Source of the DNA: Bacillota bacterium
Lineage (GTDB): Bacteria > Bacillota > SHA-98 > UBA4971
Length of the DNA stretch: 64,000 bases
Direction of reading: 5' to 3'
Assembly (NCBI GenBank): GCA_012842395.1
Contig: DUSX01000031.1
Coordinates: forward strand, 1 to 64,000
Position 1 is the stretch's first letter. Each line of letters starts with the position of its first letter. Both the position numbers and the translations under genes were made by a program. Below the pieces are notes generated by a model that made no database searches, was not told where the DNA came from, and was given only the letters and a program-made list of their open reading frames with translations. This document shows, piece after piece, positions 52,226 through 61,232 of this stretch.

Positions 52226-52353
52226 CCCGGATAGAGAATCGCGGCCGTCGACATCGCTGCGGGGGCGACCTCGAATAGTATCCAGCAGTATTCGGACCCA
52301 CGCTGGGAAAAATCCCACGGTGTAAGGGGGAGCCGGTAAGGCAGCCTGACAGC

Positions 52354-52382
52354 TTGACAGGTTGGCATGTTTGGCTTATGAT
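52354..52382 (+). promoter_or_regulatory. Sigma-A promoter of the catabolic operon
   Basis: TTGACA (52354-52359), 17-base spacer and TATGAT (52377-52382): near-perfect consensus. The flanking TGACAG direct repeat overlaps the -35 box and could be an operator half-site. Start of transcription would be near 52389. Confidence 0.75.
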
Positions 52383-52534
52383 GTGTTTGCTGGGTTACGA
52401 ATGGGCATAGAATCTCATCGGGCCCGCGAGTGTAGATGTACAGGTTAGGGGCGCACATCGAGTCAAGCCAATGTCGGCTCGGGCTGAGCAAAGCAGAGCA
52501 AACAGAATACGAGAAGAAGGCCTTATATATTTTT

Positions 52535-52679
52535 CGTACTAGGTGTCAGACAGCAAGGCAGCAAGGGTGATTCCGCCGATTCTTTGGTCTTTTCACTACA
52601 GACTATTTGCTATTTGCCGATCGCGCGAGAAGGCGCACATGAGTCTGCAGGTATTCAAAGTCACCTCCGTACTAAGTGT
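52535..52679. repeat. Pair of CGTACTARGTGT repeats
   Basis: CGTACTAGGTGT at 52535-52546 and CGTACTAAGTGT at 52668-52679, 11 of 12 bases identical, lie 133 bases apart in the leader. They may be regulator half-sites or traces of a duplication. Confidence 0.35.
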
Positions 52680-52712
52680 TTGGGCAGACTAAGGAGGCCA
52701 CGCGTAACTGCA

Positions 52713-53975
52713 ATGGTCCCAACGATTCTTATAATCGCGACTTTGGATACGAAGGAGACAGAGGCCGACTACCTGAGGAGGGCCATCGAGGAAAACGGGT
52801 TCAGCACGCTCATAATGGATACCGGCATTCTCGCGGCTCCCAGGAGAGTCAAGCCCGACATTTCGCGAGAAGAAGTGGCGATCGCAGGTGGCATGCCGAT
52901 CAACGAGCTCTTGGCAACCGGAAACAAGGGCAAGTGCATTGAGGTGATGATCAAAGGGGCCGCGAAGGTCGCCCAACAGCGGTACGCCGAGGGGAGCTTC
53001 GCGGGAGTGATCGGGATTGGCGGCTCCCAGGGCACCAACATCGCTACGGCTGTGATGCAGAGCCTCCCGTTCGGGGTGCCCAAACTGATGGTCTCCACTG
53101 TGGCTTGCGGCACCGCGACTTTCGGACCGTTCGTCGGGACCAAGGACGTGGCCATCATGCATTCGGTGGTCGACGTGCAAGGTGTGAACGCTCTCACCAC
53201 TCGGGTGTTCAGGAACGCGGCCGGCGCCATTTGCGGAATGGTTAGGAGCGCCATGAATCAGGGCGGACGAGAGCAACGCGGAAAAGTCGTCGCCATGTCG
53301 ATGCTGGGGACCACGACGCCGGGGGCCTTGCGGGCCAAAGCCCTTCTGGAAGAGAAAGGTTTCGAGGTCGTGGCCTTTCACCAGAACGGGACCGGAGGCA
53401 TAGCAATGGAGGATCTGATCCAAGAGGGGTATTTCGCCGGAGTATTGGATATAAACCTGCATGAGTTGGCGGATAGGCTGGTCGGAGGACTCCACGGGGC
53501 GATCAAGGAGTATCGGTTGGAGTCAGCGTCTCAGGCCGGTTTGCCTCAGGTCATCGCTCCAGGGAGCATTGAGTACACTGTCCAGGGTCCGCTGGATTCC
53601 CTGACTCCGGAGATGAGGCGAAGAAAGTACATCGTACATAATCCGACGCTGACCCTCGTGCGGCTTTCCCATGAAGAACTGAGCGAAGTTGCAAAGTTAT
53701 TGGCAGACAAAATCAACAGGGCTCAAGGCCCGGTGAAAGTCTTTTTGCCGCTCAAGGGCTTCTCCTACCCGAACCGTGAGGGAGAGGAGTTGTGGGATCC
53801 ACAAGGCAATCTGGTGTTCATAGAGACCTTCAAAGAGCGGATTTCCCCCTCCATTCCTGTGGAGGAGGTGAATGCCCACATTAACGACCCTCAGTTTATC
53901 GACCTAGTCGTAGACAGTTTTCTCGAGATGATGTCGGAACAGGATGATGTCAAAGCAGGAAGGTGCACACAATGA
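52713..53975 (+). CDS. UPF0261/Tm-1-like protein
   Basis: 420 residues. TILIIATLDTKETEADYLRR is the hallmark start of the Tm-1-like (UPF0261) family, with GVIGIGGSQGTNIATAVMQSLP (nucleotide-binding Gly loop, given here in part) and VAFHQNGTGGIAMEDLI in the middle. AAGGAGG lies 15 bases before the ATG, which is long, but no other start fits. The family occurs in sugar-acid and aromatic catabolic operons; its chemistry is not settled. Overlaps the next gene by 4 bases. Confidence 0.82.
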   Translation: MVPTILIIATLDTKETEADYLRRAIEENGFSTLIMDTGILAAPRRVKPDISREEVAIAGGMPINELLATGNKGKCIEVMIKGAAKVAQQRYAEGSFAGVIGIGGSQGTNIATAVMQSLPFGVPKLMVSTVACGTATFGPFVGTKDVAIMHSVVDVQGVNALTTRVFRNAAGAICGMVRSAMNQGGREQRGKVVAMSMLGTTTPGALRAKALLEEKGFEVVAFHQNGTGGIAMEDLIQEGYFAGVLDINLHELADRLVGGLHGAIKEYRLESASQAGLPQVIAPGSIEYTVQGPLDSLTPEMRRRKYIVHNPTLTLVRLSHEELSEVAKLLADKINRAQGPVKVFLPLKGFSYPNREGEELWDPQGNLVFIETFKERISPSIPVEEVNAHINDPQFIDLVVDSFLEMMSEQDDVKAGRCTQ

Positions 53976-54871
53976 ACAGCACGGTTAAGGAGAAGCTATC
54001 TGGCGTTTTCACCCCGATGGTCACCCCCTTCAAGAATGATGAGATCCTGTATGAGGGGATAGTTAAGAACGTCAAGAGAATGAACGAGACCGGCCTCAGG
54101 GGGTATTTTGTCCTGGGGACCAACGGCGAGTTCAGATCCCTTTCGGTCGAGGAAAGGCTGTCTGTCCTGAAGACAGTGATCGACAACGCCGCTGACGATA
54201 AAGTGATCATGGCGGGAACGAGCGCCGAGAGCACAAAAGAGACGATCGACATCACCCTGGAGGCGGCCAAACTCGGTGCCTCTATGGTCAGCTTGCTGAT
54301 GCCTCATTTCTTCCGGAAACATCTTACCGATGACGCACTGGTGGACTACATAATCAGGGTCGCGGACGCGTCTCCCGTCCCGGTTCTGCTATACAACAAC
54401 CCGTCAGTGGCCGCTGATGTCTTGATAAGCCCTGAGGTGGTCCGGATAGTGGCCGAACACCCCAACGTAGTGGGGATGAAGGACAGCTCCAAAGGGAATT
54501 TCAAGAGCTACATCCAGGCGGCGAGGGGGAAGGAGTTCTACGTCTTGGCCGGATCAGCCGGGTTCTTCCTGGATTTGCTGCTTGAGGGCGGCGTAGGCGG
54601 GGTCCTTTCCCTGGCCAATGTTTTCCCCGAGGAGTGCGTCAAGCTGTATAACGCTTTCAAGGAAGGGAAACTCGACGAGGCCAAGAGGCTCAACGAGAGA
54701 ATCGTCGAGTTGAACAAGAGGGTATCCGGCTTCGGCGGCGTCGCCGCAGTCAAGAGCGCTATGGAGCTGGCTGGTTATGTCGGTGGAGACCCCAGGCACC
54801 CGTTGAGGCCGTTGACGCCGGAACAGAAACGCACCTTGGAAGCAAACATCAGAGAGCTTGGGTTCATCTAG
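53972..54871 (+). CDS. Dihydrodipicolinate synthase (DapA)-family aldolase
   Basis: 299 residues. Gly-Thr-Asn-Gly at 49-52 is the pyruvate carboxylate loop (GTNGEF), Tyr141 in LLYNNPSV and Schiff-base Lys170 in GMKDSS are intact. In a catabolic operon such enzymes usually split or dehydrate a 2-keto-3-deoxy acid to pyruvate and an aldehyde, rather than making lysine. ATG 53972 overlaps the upstream stop and has a GGAAGG site. Confidence 0.9.
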   Translation: MNSTVKEKLSGVFTPMVTPFKNDEILYEGIVKNVKRMNETGLRGYFVLGTNGEFRSLSVEERLSVLKTVIDNAADDKVIMAGTSAESTKETIDITLEAAKLGASMVSLLMPHFFRKHLTDDALVDYIIRVADASPVPVLLYNNPSVAADVLISPEVVRIVAEHPNVVGMKDSSKGNFKSYIQAARGKEFYVLAGSAGFFLDLLLEGGVGGVLSLANVFPEECVKLYNAFKEGKLDEAKRLNERIVELNKRVSGFGGVAAVKSAMELAGYVGGDPRHPLRPLTPEQKRTLEANIRELGFI

Positions 54872-54929
54872 TTCATATGAGGACGCGAGACATTAGGCAG
54901 TACGCAGTGCAAGAGGGAGGAAATGGACA

Positions 54930-55793
54930 ATGCCGCGCAAGGAGACCTGGAACATCTACGAAAAGGGCTACGACGAGGTAGCTGAATACTTGAAGCACAA
55001 TGACGTCATCATGATTCCCATGGGGTCGACCGAAAAACACGGCGCCCATTGCCCGCTGGGAACGGACAGCCTGACGACGATGGGAGTCGTGGAGAGAGCC
55101 GCTCGGATAGCGAAGACGTGCTACACCCCGCTGATCCCGGTCGGTTATTCCCCCCACCATATGGGCGAGGTCAATCAGGGAACGGGAACGCTCACTTTCT
55201 CAGGAGACACCTACCGGCGCGTCGTCTACGACCTGGCCATGAGCATGATCTATCATGGTTTCAACAAGATAGTGTTCGTGAGCCATCATGGTAGCAACTC
55301 GAAGGTTATCGATGACGTGCTGAGGAGGATTAGATACGAGACAGGGTGCTTCATATGCTGGTACAAGACCCCAACCGAGAGAACGTACTCCCTCATAGCG
55401 GACATCGTTGACGGACCGCCGGAGGAAACGCCGGGTTGGCATGCCGGGGAAATCGAGACTAGTACCGCCTGGGCGGCAGACGAAGGCACCGTCGACATGA
55501 GCAAGGCGAAGCCGGATCGAGCCCATGCCCCGCGGTGGATGGGCAGTGCCTTCAGCAAGCGTGACGGGTCGGGCTTCGTAACTTTCATGGGGGCGGAAAA
55601 CATCTGGGTTCCAATGGAGCACCACGAGTATTCGGACACGGCCACCATTGGAAATCCGTTAAGAGCCAGCAAAGAGAAAGGCGAGAAATACTTTGAGATC
55701 GCCGGGCAAGCTCTGGCCAAGTTCTTGGAAGAGGTTAAGAAGTTCAACATCGTTGTCCCGCTTGAGAAGAGGCTGTTCACCAATAGAGCCTAA
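54930..55793 (+). CDS. Creatininase-family hydrolase (second copy)
   Basis: 287 residues. MGSTEKHGAH (Glu35, His37), CPLGTD (Asp46), HHGSN and HAGEIETS carry the two-metal site. It is shorter than the 4970 paralogue and diverged from it. In both clusters this family stands with medium-chain dehydrogenases, which suggests hydrolytic opening of an oxidised ring or removal of an amide. GAGGGAGG precedes the ATG. Confidence 0.87.
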   Translation: MPRKETWNIYEKGYDEVAEYLKHNDVIMIPMGSTEKHGAHCPLGTDSLTTMGVVERAARIAKTCYTPLIPVGYSPHHMGEVNQGTGTLTFSGDTYRRVVYDLAMSMIYHGFNKIVFVSHHGSNSKVIDDVLRRIRYETGCFICWYKTPTERTYSLIADIVDGPPEETPGWHAGEIETSTAWAADEGTVDMSKAKPDRAHAPRWMGSAFSKRDGSGFVTFMGAENIWVPMEHHEYSDTATIGNPLRASKEKGEKYFEIAGQALAKFLEEVKKFNIVVPLEKRLFTNRA

Positions 55794-55840
55794 ACGACAA
55801 CCATAACGCGGAATTACGCGGAATTCGAGGGGCGTGCGAC

Positions 55841-56614
55841 ATGGGAAGACTGCAGGATCGAGTGGCGCTGGTCACGGGCTCTGCACAGGGGATGGGGTAT
55901 GCCATTGCCCGCTGCCTATTAAGAGAGGGCGCCAAGGTCATGATCAACGACATCAACCAAGAGGGTATTGATCGCGCTGTGGAGGAGCTCGGCAAGGACT
56001 TCCCCGGCCGGGTTGTGGGGAAAAAGGCGGATGTAACCAAGAAGCCAGAGGTCCAGGCAATGATCGAAGAGCTCTGCCGTAAGTGGGGCACGATCGATAT
56101 CCTGGTCAATAACGCGGGCGGCGCCCTGCACACCCCATACAAACTCGAGGAGATCGAAGAGAAGCACTGGGACCTCGTGCTAAACGTGAACCTGAAGGGG
56201 ACATTCTTTACCTGCCAGTGTGCGATCCCCATCATGGCGAAAGCGGGCAAAGGCGCCATCGTGAATATGGCGGCGCTGGCTGGTCACTGGCGAGCATCGT
56301 TAGCCGGTGTTCAGTACACGGCTGCTAAGGCAGGCGTGGAAGGGCTGACTCGTCAACTTGCGTATGACTGGGGCCCAGTGGGCATCAGGGTAAACGCGGT
56401 TGCTCCCACGGTGACGCTCACCGGTGAACGGGTCAAGTCGCTTTGGGACGACAAGCCTGAAGAGGAGAGAGACAGAATCGTCTCGCAGATACCGCTGAGG
56501 CGATTGAGTACTCCTGAAGAGATCGGTAATGCCGTAGTATTCCTGGCGTCAGACGAGGCTAGCTACATTACAGGCATTACCCTGGACGTATGCGGTGGGC
56601 GCTATCTGAGGTAA
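55841..56614 (+). CDS. Short-chain dehydrogenase-like protein lacking the catalytic Ser
   Basis: 257 residues. TGSAQGMG (12-19), NNAG (90-93), Tyr159 and Lys163 (YTAAK) are present. Where SDRs have the catalytic Ser (usually NISS or TIGS), this sequence reads VNMAALAG, so Ala145 takes the place. Ser153 is nearby but out of register. Activity may be altered, or it may use another hydroxyl. It lies in the catabolic operon, 47 bases after the creatininase-family gene. Confidence 0.85.
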   Translation: MGRLQDRVALVTGSAQGMGYAIARCLLREGAKVMINDINQEGIDRAVEELGKDFPGRVVGKKADVTKKPEVQAMIEELCRKWGTIDILVNNAGGALHTPYKLEEIEEKHWDLVLNVNLKGTFFTCQCAIPIMAKAGKGAIVNMAALAGHWRASLAGVQYTAAKAGVEGLTRQLAYDWGPVGIRVNAVAPTVTLTGERVKSLWDDKPEEERDRIVSQIPLRRLSTPEEIGNAVVFLASDEASYITGITLDVCGGRYLR

Positions 56615-57078
56615 AGGCCTCAGGTTCTGAGAGTGTGCCCGATTCGATGGCGGTGTCAATCCCGACGCGGATGGCGCGGATCTTGTCTCGGCATGGGTTT
56701 GCACATCCTCCGGGTGATAAGGCTTTGGGACACCTCCGGTAGCCCAGCGAAAGAGTGGGATTCATTGGGCAACTGGGAGAGACAACGGCAACAGCAGGTG
56801 TAGCAGTAGGAATCGGTGATGATGCATCTTGCCGGAGGCGTCCCAAAAGAGTAGTGGGGCACACGCCGAAACGTCTGAGCGGAGCCCCCCACGTACGTTT
56901 CGACACGCGCGGCACGCGGGCCGGCCGGCGTAGGCCAAGCTCGCATTGAGGGGTGTTGGTCTCCGGGTTACGGCGCGTCTTCAATCAGAGGCTGTCGGCT
57001 CGGACATGGCTGGCTTGAGGGTTTGAGGGCGCGACGAGGCCCATATTGCCAATCAGTAATCCGTAAGAGGGATGGGCG
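56615..57078. other. Gap inside the catabolic operon
   Basis: 464 bases between the SDR and 2-hydroxyacid dehydrogenase genes, with no supported ORF on either strand and no clear promoter. The two flanking halves may be separate transcripts. Confidence 0.4.
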
Positions 57079-58089
57079 ATGGATCGAAAGAAGGGCTACG
57101 TGCTTCTTCCCCAGCCGATCGAGGAAGAGGCGCGGCAGATGCTGGAGAATGAAGGGCTTGAGGTAGTCGTGGCGCCAGACGCGAGCCCGGCTACTGTAGC
57201 CCCGCTTATGAAGGACGCCAGGGCGATAGTCCTTCGGACAGGGATCTTCCTCAGCAGGGATCTGTTGGCATTGAGCGACGACCTATGGACCATATCTAGA
57301 ACGGGCGGCGGGGTGGATAACGTCGACCTGAAGGCTGCCACGGAAAAGGGCGTCATTGTTACATCGAGCCTTGGTGTGAATGCCAGTACCGTGGCTGAAC
57401 ACACCCTTTCCATGATACTCGCTCTGCTGAAGCATCTTTTCTTGATGGACCGAGAGATAAGAAAGGGCAATTTCAAGATACGGTTCAAGAACTACCCCCG
57501 TGACGTTCTAGGAAAGCGGCTGGGGATTGTAGGGTTCGGGAGAATTGGCCAGATCCTAGCCGGCTATTTCCATCCTCTATCGCAGACTAGGCTGTTGGCA
57601 TATGATCCTCTTCTGCCCGAGGCAGTCAAGGCTGGCTTCAGCGACATGGTTGACTTTGTGAGCTTGGACGAGCTGCTGAGGACTTCCGACGTGGTTTCCG
57701 TTCATGTCCCCCTAAACGAGCATACCAGGAACATGATCGCATGGGATCAACTGCGCTTGATGAAGCCGCAAGCTTATATTGTAAACGTGTCCCGCGGGGG
57801 GGTCGTAAATGAGCGGGACCTTGTGAGGGCGTTGAGAGAAGGAGTCATCAGCGGGGCTGCGCTCGACGTCTTCGAAAACGAGCCTGTCGAAGCCGGCAAC
57901 CCCTTGCTCGAAATGGACAATGTGATCCTCACTCCGCACACTGCCGCCCTCACCGAGGAGTGTGTGGTCAGGATGGCCACCGAGGCCGTAAGACGGGTGA
58001 TCGATCTCTTCAACGGCTACGAACCGGATAAGATCGCCAATCCCGAGGTGTTGCAGCTCGAGAAATGGCGGCATCTCAAGAAAAGATGA
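57079..58089 (+). CDS. D-isomer-specific 2-hydroxyacid dehydrogenase
   Basis: 336 residues. NAD motif GFGRIG (152-157) with Asp176, and catalytic Arg239, Glu268 and His287 (VNVSRGG, FENEP, TPHTAA) are all present. It interconverts a D-2-hydroxy acid and 2-keto acid. PHGDH-like length without a regulatory ACT domain. Followed after 19 bases by a Zn-dehydrogenase. Substrate unknown; glycerate or an aldonate derivative would fit. Confidence 0.9.
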   Translation: MDRKKGYVLLPQPIEEEARQMLENEGLEVVVAPDASPATVAPLMKDARAIVLRTGIFLSRDLLALSDDLWTISRTGGGVDNVDLKAATEKGVIVTSSLGVNASTVAEHTLSMILALLKHLFLMDREIRKGNFKIRFKNYPRDVLGKRLGIVGFGRIGQILAGYFHPLSQTRLLAYDPLLPEAVKAGFSDMVDFVSLDELLRTSDVVSVHVPLNEHTRNMIAWDQLRLMKPQAYIVNVSRGGVVNERDLVRALREGVISGAALDVFENEPVEAGNPLLEMDNVILTPHTAALTEECVVRMATEAVRRVIDLFNGYEPDKIANPEVLQLEKWRHLKKR

Positions 58090-58108
58090 GACATGAGAGG
58101 GAAGACAG

Positions 58109-59185
58109 ATGGATATCCCTAAGAAGATGCTCGCAGCTCACTTGGTTGCGCGCGGACGGATTGAAGTCCTGGAGACTGATGTCCCGGCTCCGGGTCCTGA
58201 TGAGGTGTTGCTTCGGGTGCAGGCCTGCGGGATATGTGGCACCGACGTTGAGATAAGGGACCACGGCATGCCTGGAGAGCCGCCCATGCCTTTCATAATG
58301 GGCCATGAGTACGCCGGTGTGGTGGCGCAGGTCGGCTCGACTGTGGATGAATTCAGGGTCGGAGACAGAGTCGCGGTGGAAGTCCACAAGGGGTGTGGAC
58401 GCTGTCACAACTGCATCATGGGAAAGTACACCGCCTGTTTGAATTTCGGCAACCGGAAGAAAGGACACGCTGCCAACGGGATGACCGCTAACGGCGGGTT
58501 TGCCGAGTACGCAGTAAACCACGTGAACACCCTCTACAAAATCCCAGATGAGATCTCGTTTGAAGAGGCTGCTTTGATTACCACGGCCGGTTCGGCCTTC
58601 TACGCTATCGACGCCATGGGGGGCTACATTGCCGGCGATACCGTGGCCGTCATTGGTCCGGGACCGATTGGCCTAGCCCTTGTTCAGGCAGCCAAAGCCC
58701 TCGGTGCGGAAAAGGTGATCCTTACAGGCACCCGTAAGGGTCGTCTTGAACTAGGTAAGCAAATGGGTGCCGATTACACCGTGAACATCAACGATGGGGA
58801 GGACCCGGTCGAAGTGGTTAAGGAACTTACTCACGGGGTGGGCGCCGACGTCGTTTTTGACGCAGCCGGGGTCTCCTCGTCGCTCGAGTCTGCACTCGAC
58901 CTAGCCAGGCCTGGAGGCGCCATCGTCATGGTGGCCTTCTACAAGGGCCCGGTTACCGTGAACATCTCCAAGGCCGTCGTCCGCAACATCAACTTGTATA
59001 CCGTGCGGGGCGAAGGGCGCCGTAACGTGAGACGGGCCCTCTCCATGGCCGCTCAGAGGAAGATAGATCTCAGGCCATTGATTACCCATCAGTTTGCGCT
59101 TAAGGACATTAACCAGGCTTTTGAGACGTATACGAAGCGGATTGATAACGCCATCAAGGTCATTGTCCATCCGCAGGAACACTGA
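58109..59185 (+). CDS. Zn-dependent medium-chain polyol dehydrogenase
   Basis: 358 residues. Catalytic Cys43 in CGICGTD, His66-Glu67 in GHE, structural zinc cysteines in CGRCHNCIMGKYTAC, and Rossmann GPGPIGLAL. It resembles sorbitol/threonine dehydrogenases and is distinct from the two enzymes at 2510 and 3718. GAGGGAAG precedes the ATG. Last gene of the operon; a hairpin follows at 59351. Confidence 0.88.
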   Translation: MDIPKKMLAAHLVARGRIEVLETDVPAPGPDEVLLRVQACGICGTDVEIRDHGMPGEPPMPFIMGHEYAGVVAQVGSTVDEFRVGDRVAVEVHKGCGRCHNCIMGKYTACLNFGNRKKGHAANGMTANGGFAEYAVNHVNTLYKIPDEISFEEAALITTAGSAFYAIDAMGGYIAGDTVAVIGPGPIGLALVQAAKALGAEKVILTGTRKGRLELGKQMGADYTVNINDGEDPVEVVKELTHGVGADVVFDAAGVSSSLESALDLARPGGAIVMVAFYKGPVTVNISKAVVRNINLYTVRGEGRRNVRRALSMAAQRKIDLRPLITHQFALKDINQAFETYTKRIDNAIKVIVHPQEH

Positions 59186-59350
59186 TGAAGATCCGGGGTG
59201 AGGTTAGGAAGACGGTTCTCCATATTAGGGGTCACTCATTCCGTGCGTGATTGAGACCCTAGATTCACTGTACAACTTGGACTGTCAAGAGTGACACCGG
59301 GCGACCCAAGAGGCCGGGCCACGCCGTTACGCGCGCTCAACTGGAACCCG

Positions 59351-59371
59351 ATTTCGCCATTGGGGCGAAAT
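59351..59371. terminator. Hairpin ATTTCGCC/GGCGAAAT
   Basis: Perfect 8-bp stem with a 5-base loop between convergent genes (stops at 59185 and 59401). It has only short T-runs, but its place suggests a two-way terminator. Confidence 0.5.
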
Positions 59372-59400
59372 GGAACTCGACATCCGGCGTCCCCCCTGAC

Positions 59401-60231
59401 CTAGTAATTCAACACCAAGGCTTCCGGGATGGCGCCCCGTCTGTCGCCCTTGCAGTTGATGTAACGCTTCGCCATCAGCGTTTTGATTCGAAATCCGCTG
59501 TAAAGATCATGGATGAGAGGGGAATCCGAATTACTAAGCATTACGTAGCAACCCTTTCTGTCGAGCTCCCGGAACACAGCTGCGAGGCGCCTCTGCTCCC
59601 CCTCATCGAACGCGCCAGCAGTGTAGCTGGTGAAGTTCGATGTATCGCTAATCGGCTGATACGGAGGATCGAAGTACACGAAGTCTCCTGGCTTGGCCTG
59701 GTCAAGCACTATCTCGAAATCTGCGACCCGCACGTCCGCATCTTGGAGCGCTTTGCTTGCCAAACGCAACTGGCATTCATCCGCGTATACGGGATTCTTG
59801 TAGCGGCCAAAAGGAACATTGAATCTGCCCTGCTTATTGACCCTGTACAGGCCATTGTAGCACGTCTTGTTGAGATAGATGAACCTTGATGCTCTTTCCA
59901 CCGGGTCTAAGCTCTCTGGGTCGAGCGCGCGGATTCGATAGTAGTACTCGGCGGTGTTCTCATGTCTCTTGAGGCTTCGTAGCAGGTTGTCGCAGTCGCT
60001 CTTGACGACGAGGAACGCGTTTATCAGTTCTTCGTTGAGATCAGATAGGTGAGCCCCCTTCGGACACACGTAAAAGAACAGTGCTCCTCCGCCGACAAAA
60101 GGCTCATGGTACGCTGAATACGTCTCGGGCATGTGAGCAGCCAACTGCTCCACCAGCTGTCCTTTGCCCCCCGCCCATTTCACAAAGGGTTTCGGCCGGA
60201 TGATCTCGTTTGTGTCAGTTGCACATATCAT
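59401..60231 (-). CDS. Dam-family DNA adenine-N6 methyltransferase
   Basis: 276 residues. PFVKWAGGKGQLVEQL is motif X/I (AdoMet binding), EPFVGGGALFF follows, and DPPYQP is the catalytic motif IV. The order is that of D12/alpha-class Dam enzymes, which include GATC methylases. GGAGTAATC precedes the ATG. No restriction endonuclease is recognised nearby, so it looks solitary, possibly carried in with the neighbouring zinc-ribbon ORF. Confidence 0.93.
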   Translation of the reverse strand: MICATDTNEIIRPKPFVKWAGGKGQLVEQLAAHMPETYSAYHEPFVGGGALFFYVCPKGAHLSDLNEELINAFLVVKSDCDNLLRSLKRHENTAEYYYRIRALDPESLDPVERASRFIYLNKTCYNGLYRVNKQGRFNVPFGRYKNPVYADECQLRLASKALQDADVRVADFEIVLDQAKPGDFVYFDPPYQPISDTSNFTSYTAGAFDEGEQRRLAAVFRELDRKGCYVMLSNSDSPLIHDLYSGFRIKTLMAKRYINCKGDRRGAIPEALVLNY

Positions 60232-60369
60232 GTCCGATTACTCCAGGCCGGGCCGCATTCCAGTTCAGCGCCCCCGGGGAAATGGAACCGCGATTCTCTC
60301 ATCGGACAGTGCTGATCACCGGAACTGCGTCCGCGCAATTCTCCGTTCCTATGTCTTACATTCTACATT

Positions 60370-60957
60370 GTGACCCGCCAACCTTCTCTCCTTGCATCAA
60401 TGCGTGAGCCTACAACCCGAGACGTGCCTGAGCCTGCCTTGCCCCAGACCGGTCCTCATGGCCGCCTCGCCCGTGCGAAAGCTGCTTGCGGCGATCTCTC
60501 ACGCACTGAGGAACTGCCTGCAATAATACTCGTGCAGCTCGGCGTCGGACCAAAACTTCGGAGGGTTACCCTCCACATCAGGTCTCACATTTCGGTCGCA
60601 CTTCAGCACTGTGAGCAGACGGAAGACAAAGGTCTCGTCTACGTTATGGCCTTCGAGGGCCTTGAACTTCCGGCGCCACACGAAGCCATCGGGAGTCTCT
60701 TCCTCCGGCTGGCCCCCCAAAGCATCGCTGCATACGGAGACGGCCTCTCCGTGGAGGTGCGGAAGAGCATTCACAGGGGAAGCCCTATTGTAGCGTGGCG
60801 GTGTAAAGCGTGCTGGTGTGTCACGTACGTTGAGGAATTCACGACGGGGGGCAGGAGCGCACCGGCCTTTTGTAGTGGGTGCGGAATGAAGGCGACGCCT
60901 GGAGGCCCGGTTCTACCGGAGAATTTGGTCTACGAGGGGCGTTATGAGGCGGCCTAA
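60370..60957 (+). CDS. Hypothetical zinc-ribbon protein
   Basis: Up to 195 residues from GTG 60370; the start is uncertain because no ribosome site is visible at it or at ATG 60400. The C-terminal part has CxxC (145, 148) and CxxC (168, 171) separated by 19 residues, a convincing zinc ribbon. The middle looks like a normal mixed domain (LFLRLAPQSIAAYGDGLSVE). An opposing minus-strand ORF (60499-60774) overlaps, but lacks any motif. Divergent from the Dam gene. Confidence 0.5.
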   Translation: MTRQPSLLASMREPTTRDVPEPALPQTGPHGRLARAKAACGDLSRTEELPAIILVQLGVGPKLRRVTLHIRSHISVALQHCEQTEDKGLVYVMAFEGLELPAPHEAIGSLFLRLAPQSIAAYGDGLSVEVRKSIHRGSPIVAWRCKACWCVTYVEEFTTGGRSAPAFCSGCGMKATPGGPVLPENLVYEGRYEAA

Positions 60958-61232
60958 CCCTGGGCAGAAACGGGCAGAAACGAAAAGAGGCCGGGGACGC
61001 CGGTAAACGAGGGGACGCCGGTGAACGGGAAAGGAGCATCACCACAAGACGCGATGCTGCCTATGAACACAACCCGGAAAGAAGGCGAGCCCGCGTGAGA
61101 GCGACCTGGCAGAACGAGAAGCCCCGGACCGATCGCCCGGGCCCGGGGCCTTACGTTTCCAGGTGCTTTTGCTGTCATTTTGCCGTCGAGAGGGACGCGT
61201 GCTGGTTCGCAATATCGAAACCTCAAAACAGC
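60958..61232. repeat. Short tandem repeats downstream of the tRNA gene
   Basis: GGGCAGAAAC occurs twice at 60962-60981, then two 18-bp units beginning GGGGACGCCGGT at about 60994-61030. A GCCCCGG/CCGGGGC hairpin near 61121-61152 can terminate the tRNA transcript. Confidence 0.45.

Larger units (their letters stand above)
52226..52712. other. Long leader of the second catabolic operon
   Basis: 487 bases. It holds a consensus sigma-A promoter at 52354-52382 and two copies of CGTACTARGTGT. The predicted untranslated leader is about 324 bases, long enough for a regulatory RNA, but no known riboswitch was recognised. Confidence 0.5.

Noticed and set aside
52226-52712. Known riboswitch in the long leader
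   Set aside because: No recognisable purine, TPP, glycine, cobalamin or preQ1 core was found by eye; a covariance search would be decisive.
56656-56946. Cys-rich minus-strand ORF (96 codons), considered as transposase relic
   Set aside because: Cysteines are clustered as a CCC run and not in metal-binding spacing; no ribosome site and no match recognised.
60499-60774. Minus-strand ORF of 91 codons opposite the zinc-ribbon ORF
   Set aside because: Composition is plausible, but it has no motif or ribosome site, and the plus frame has a clear CxxC-CxxC pair.
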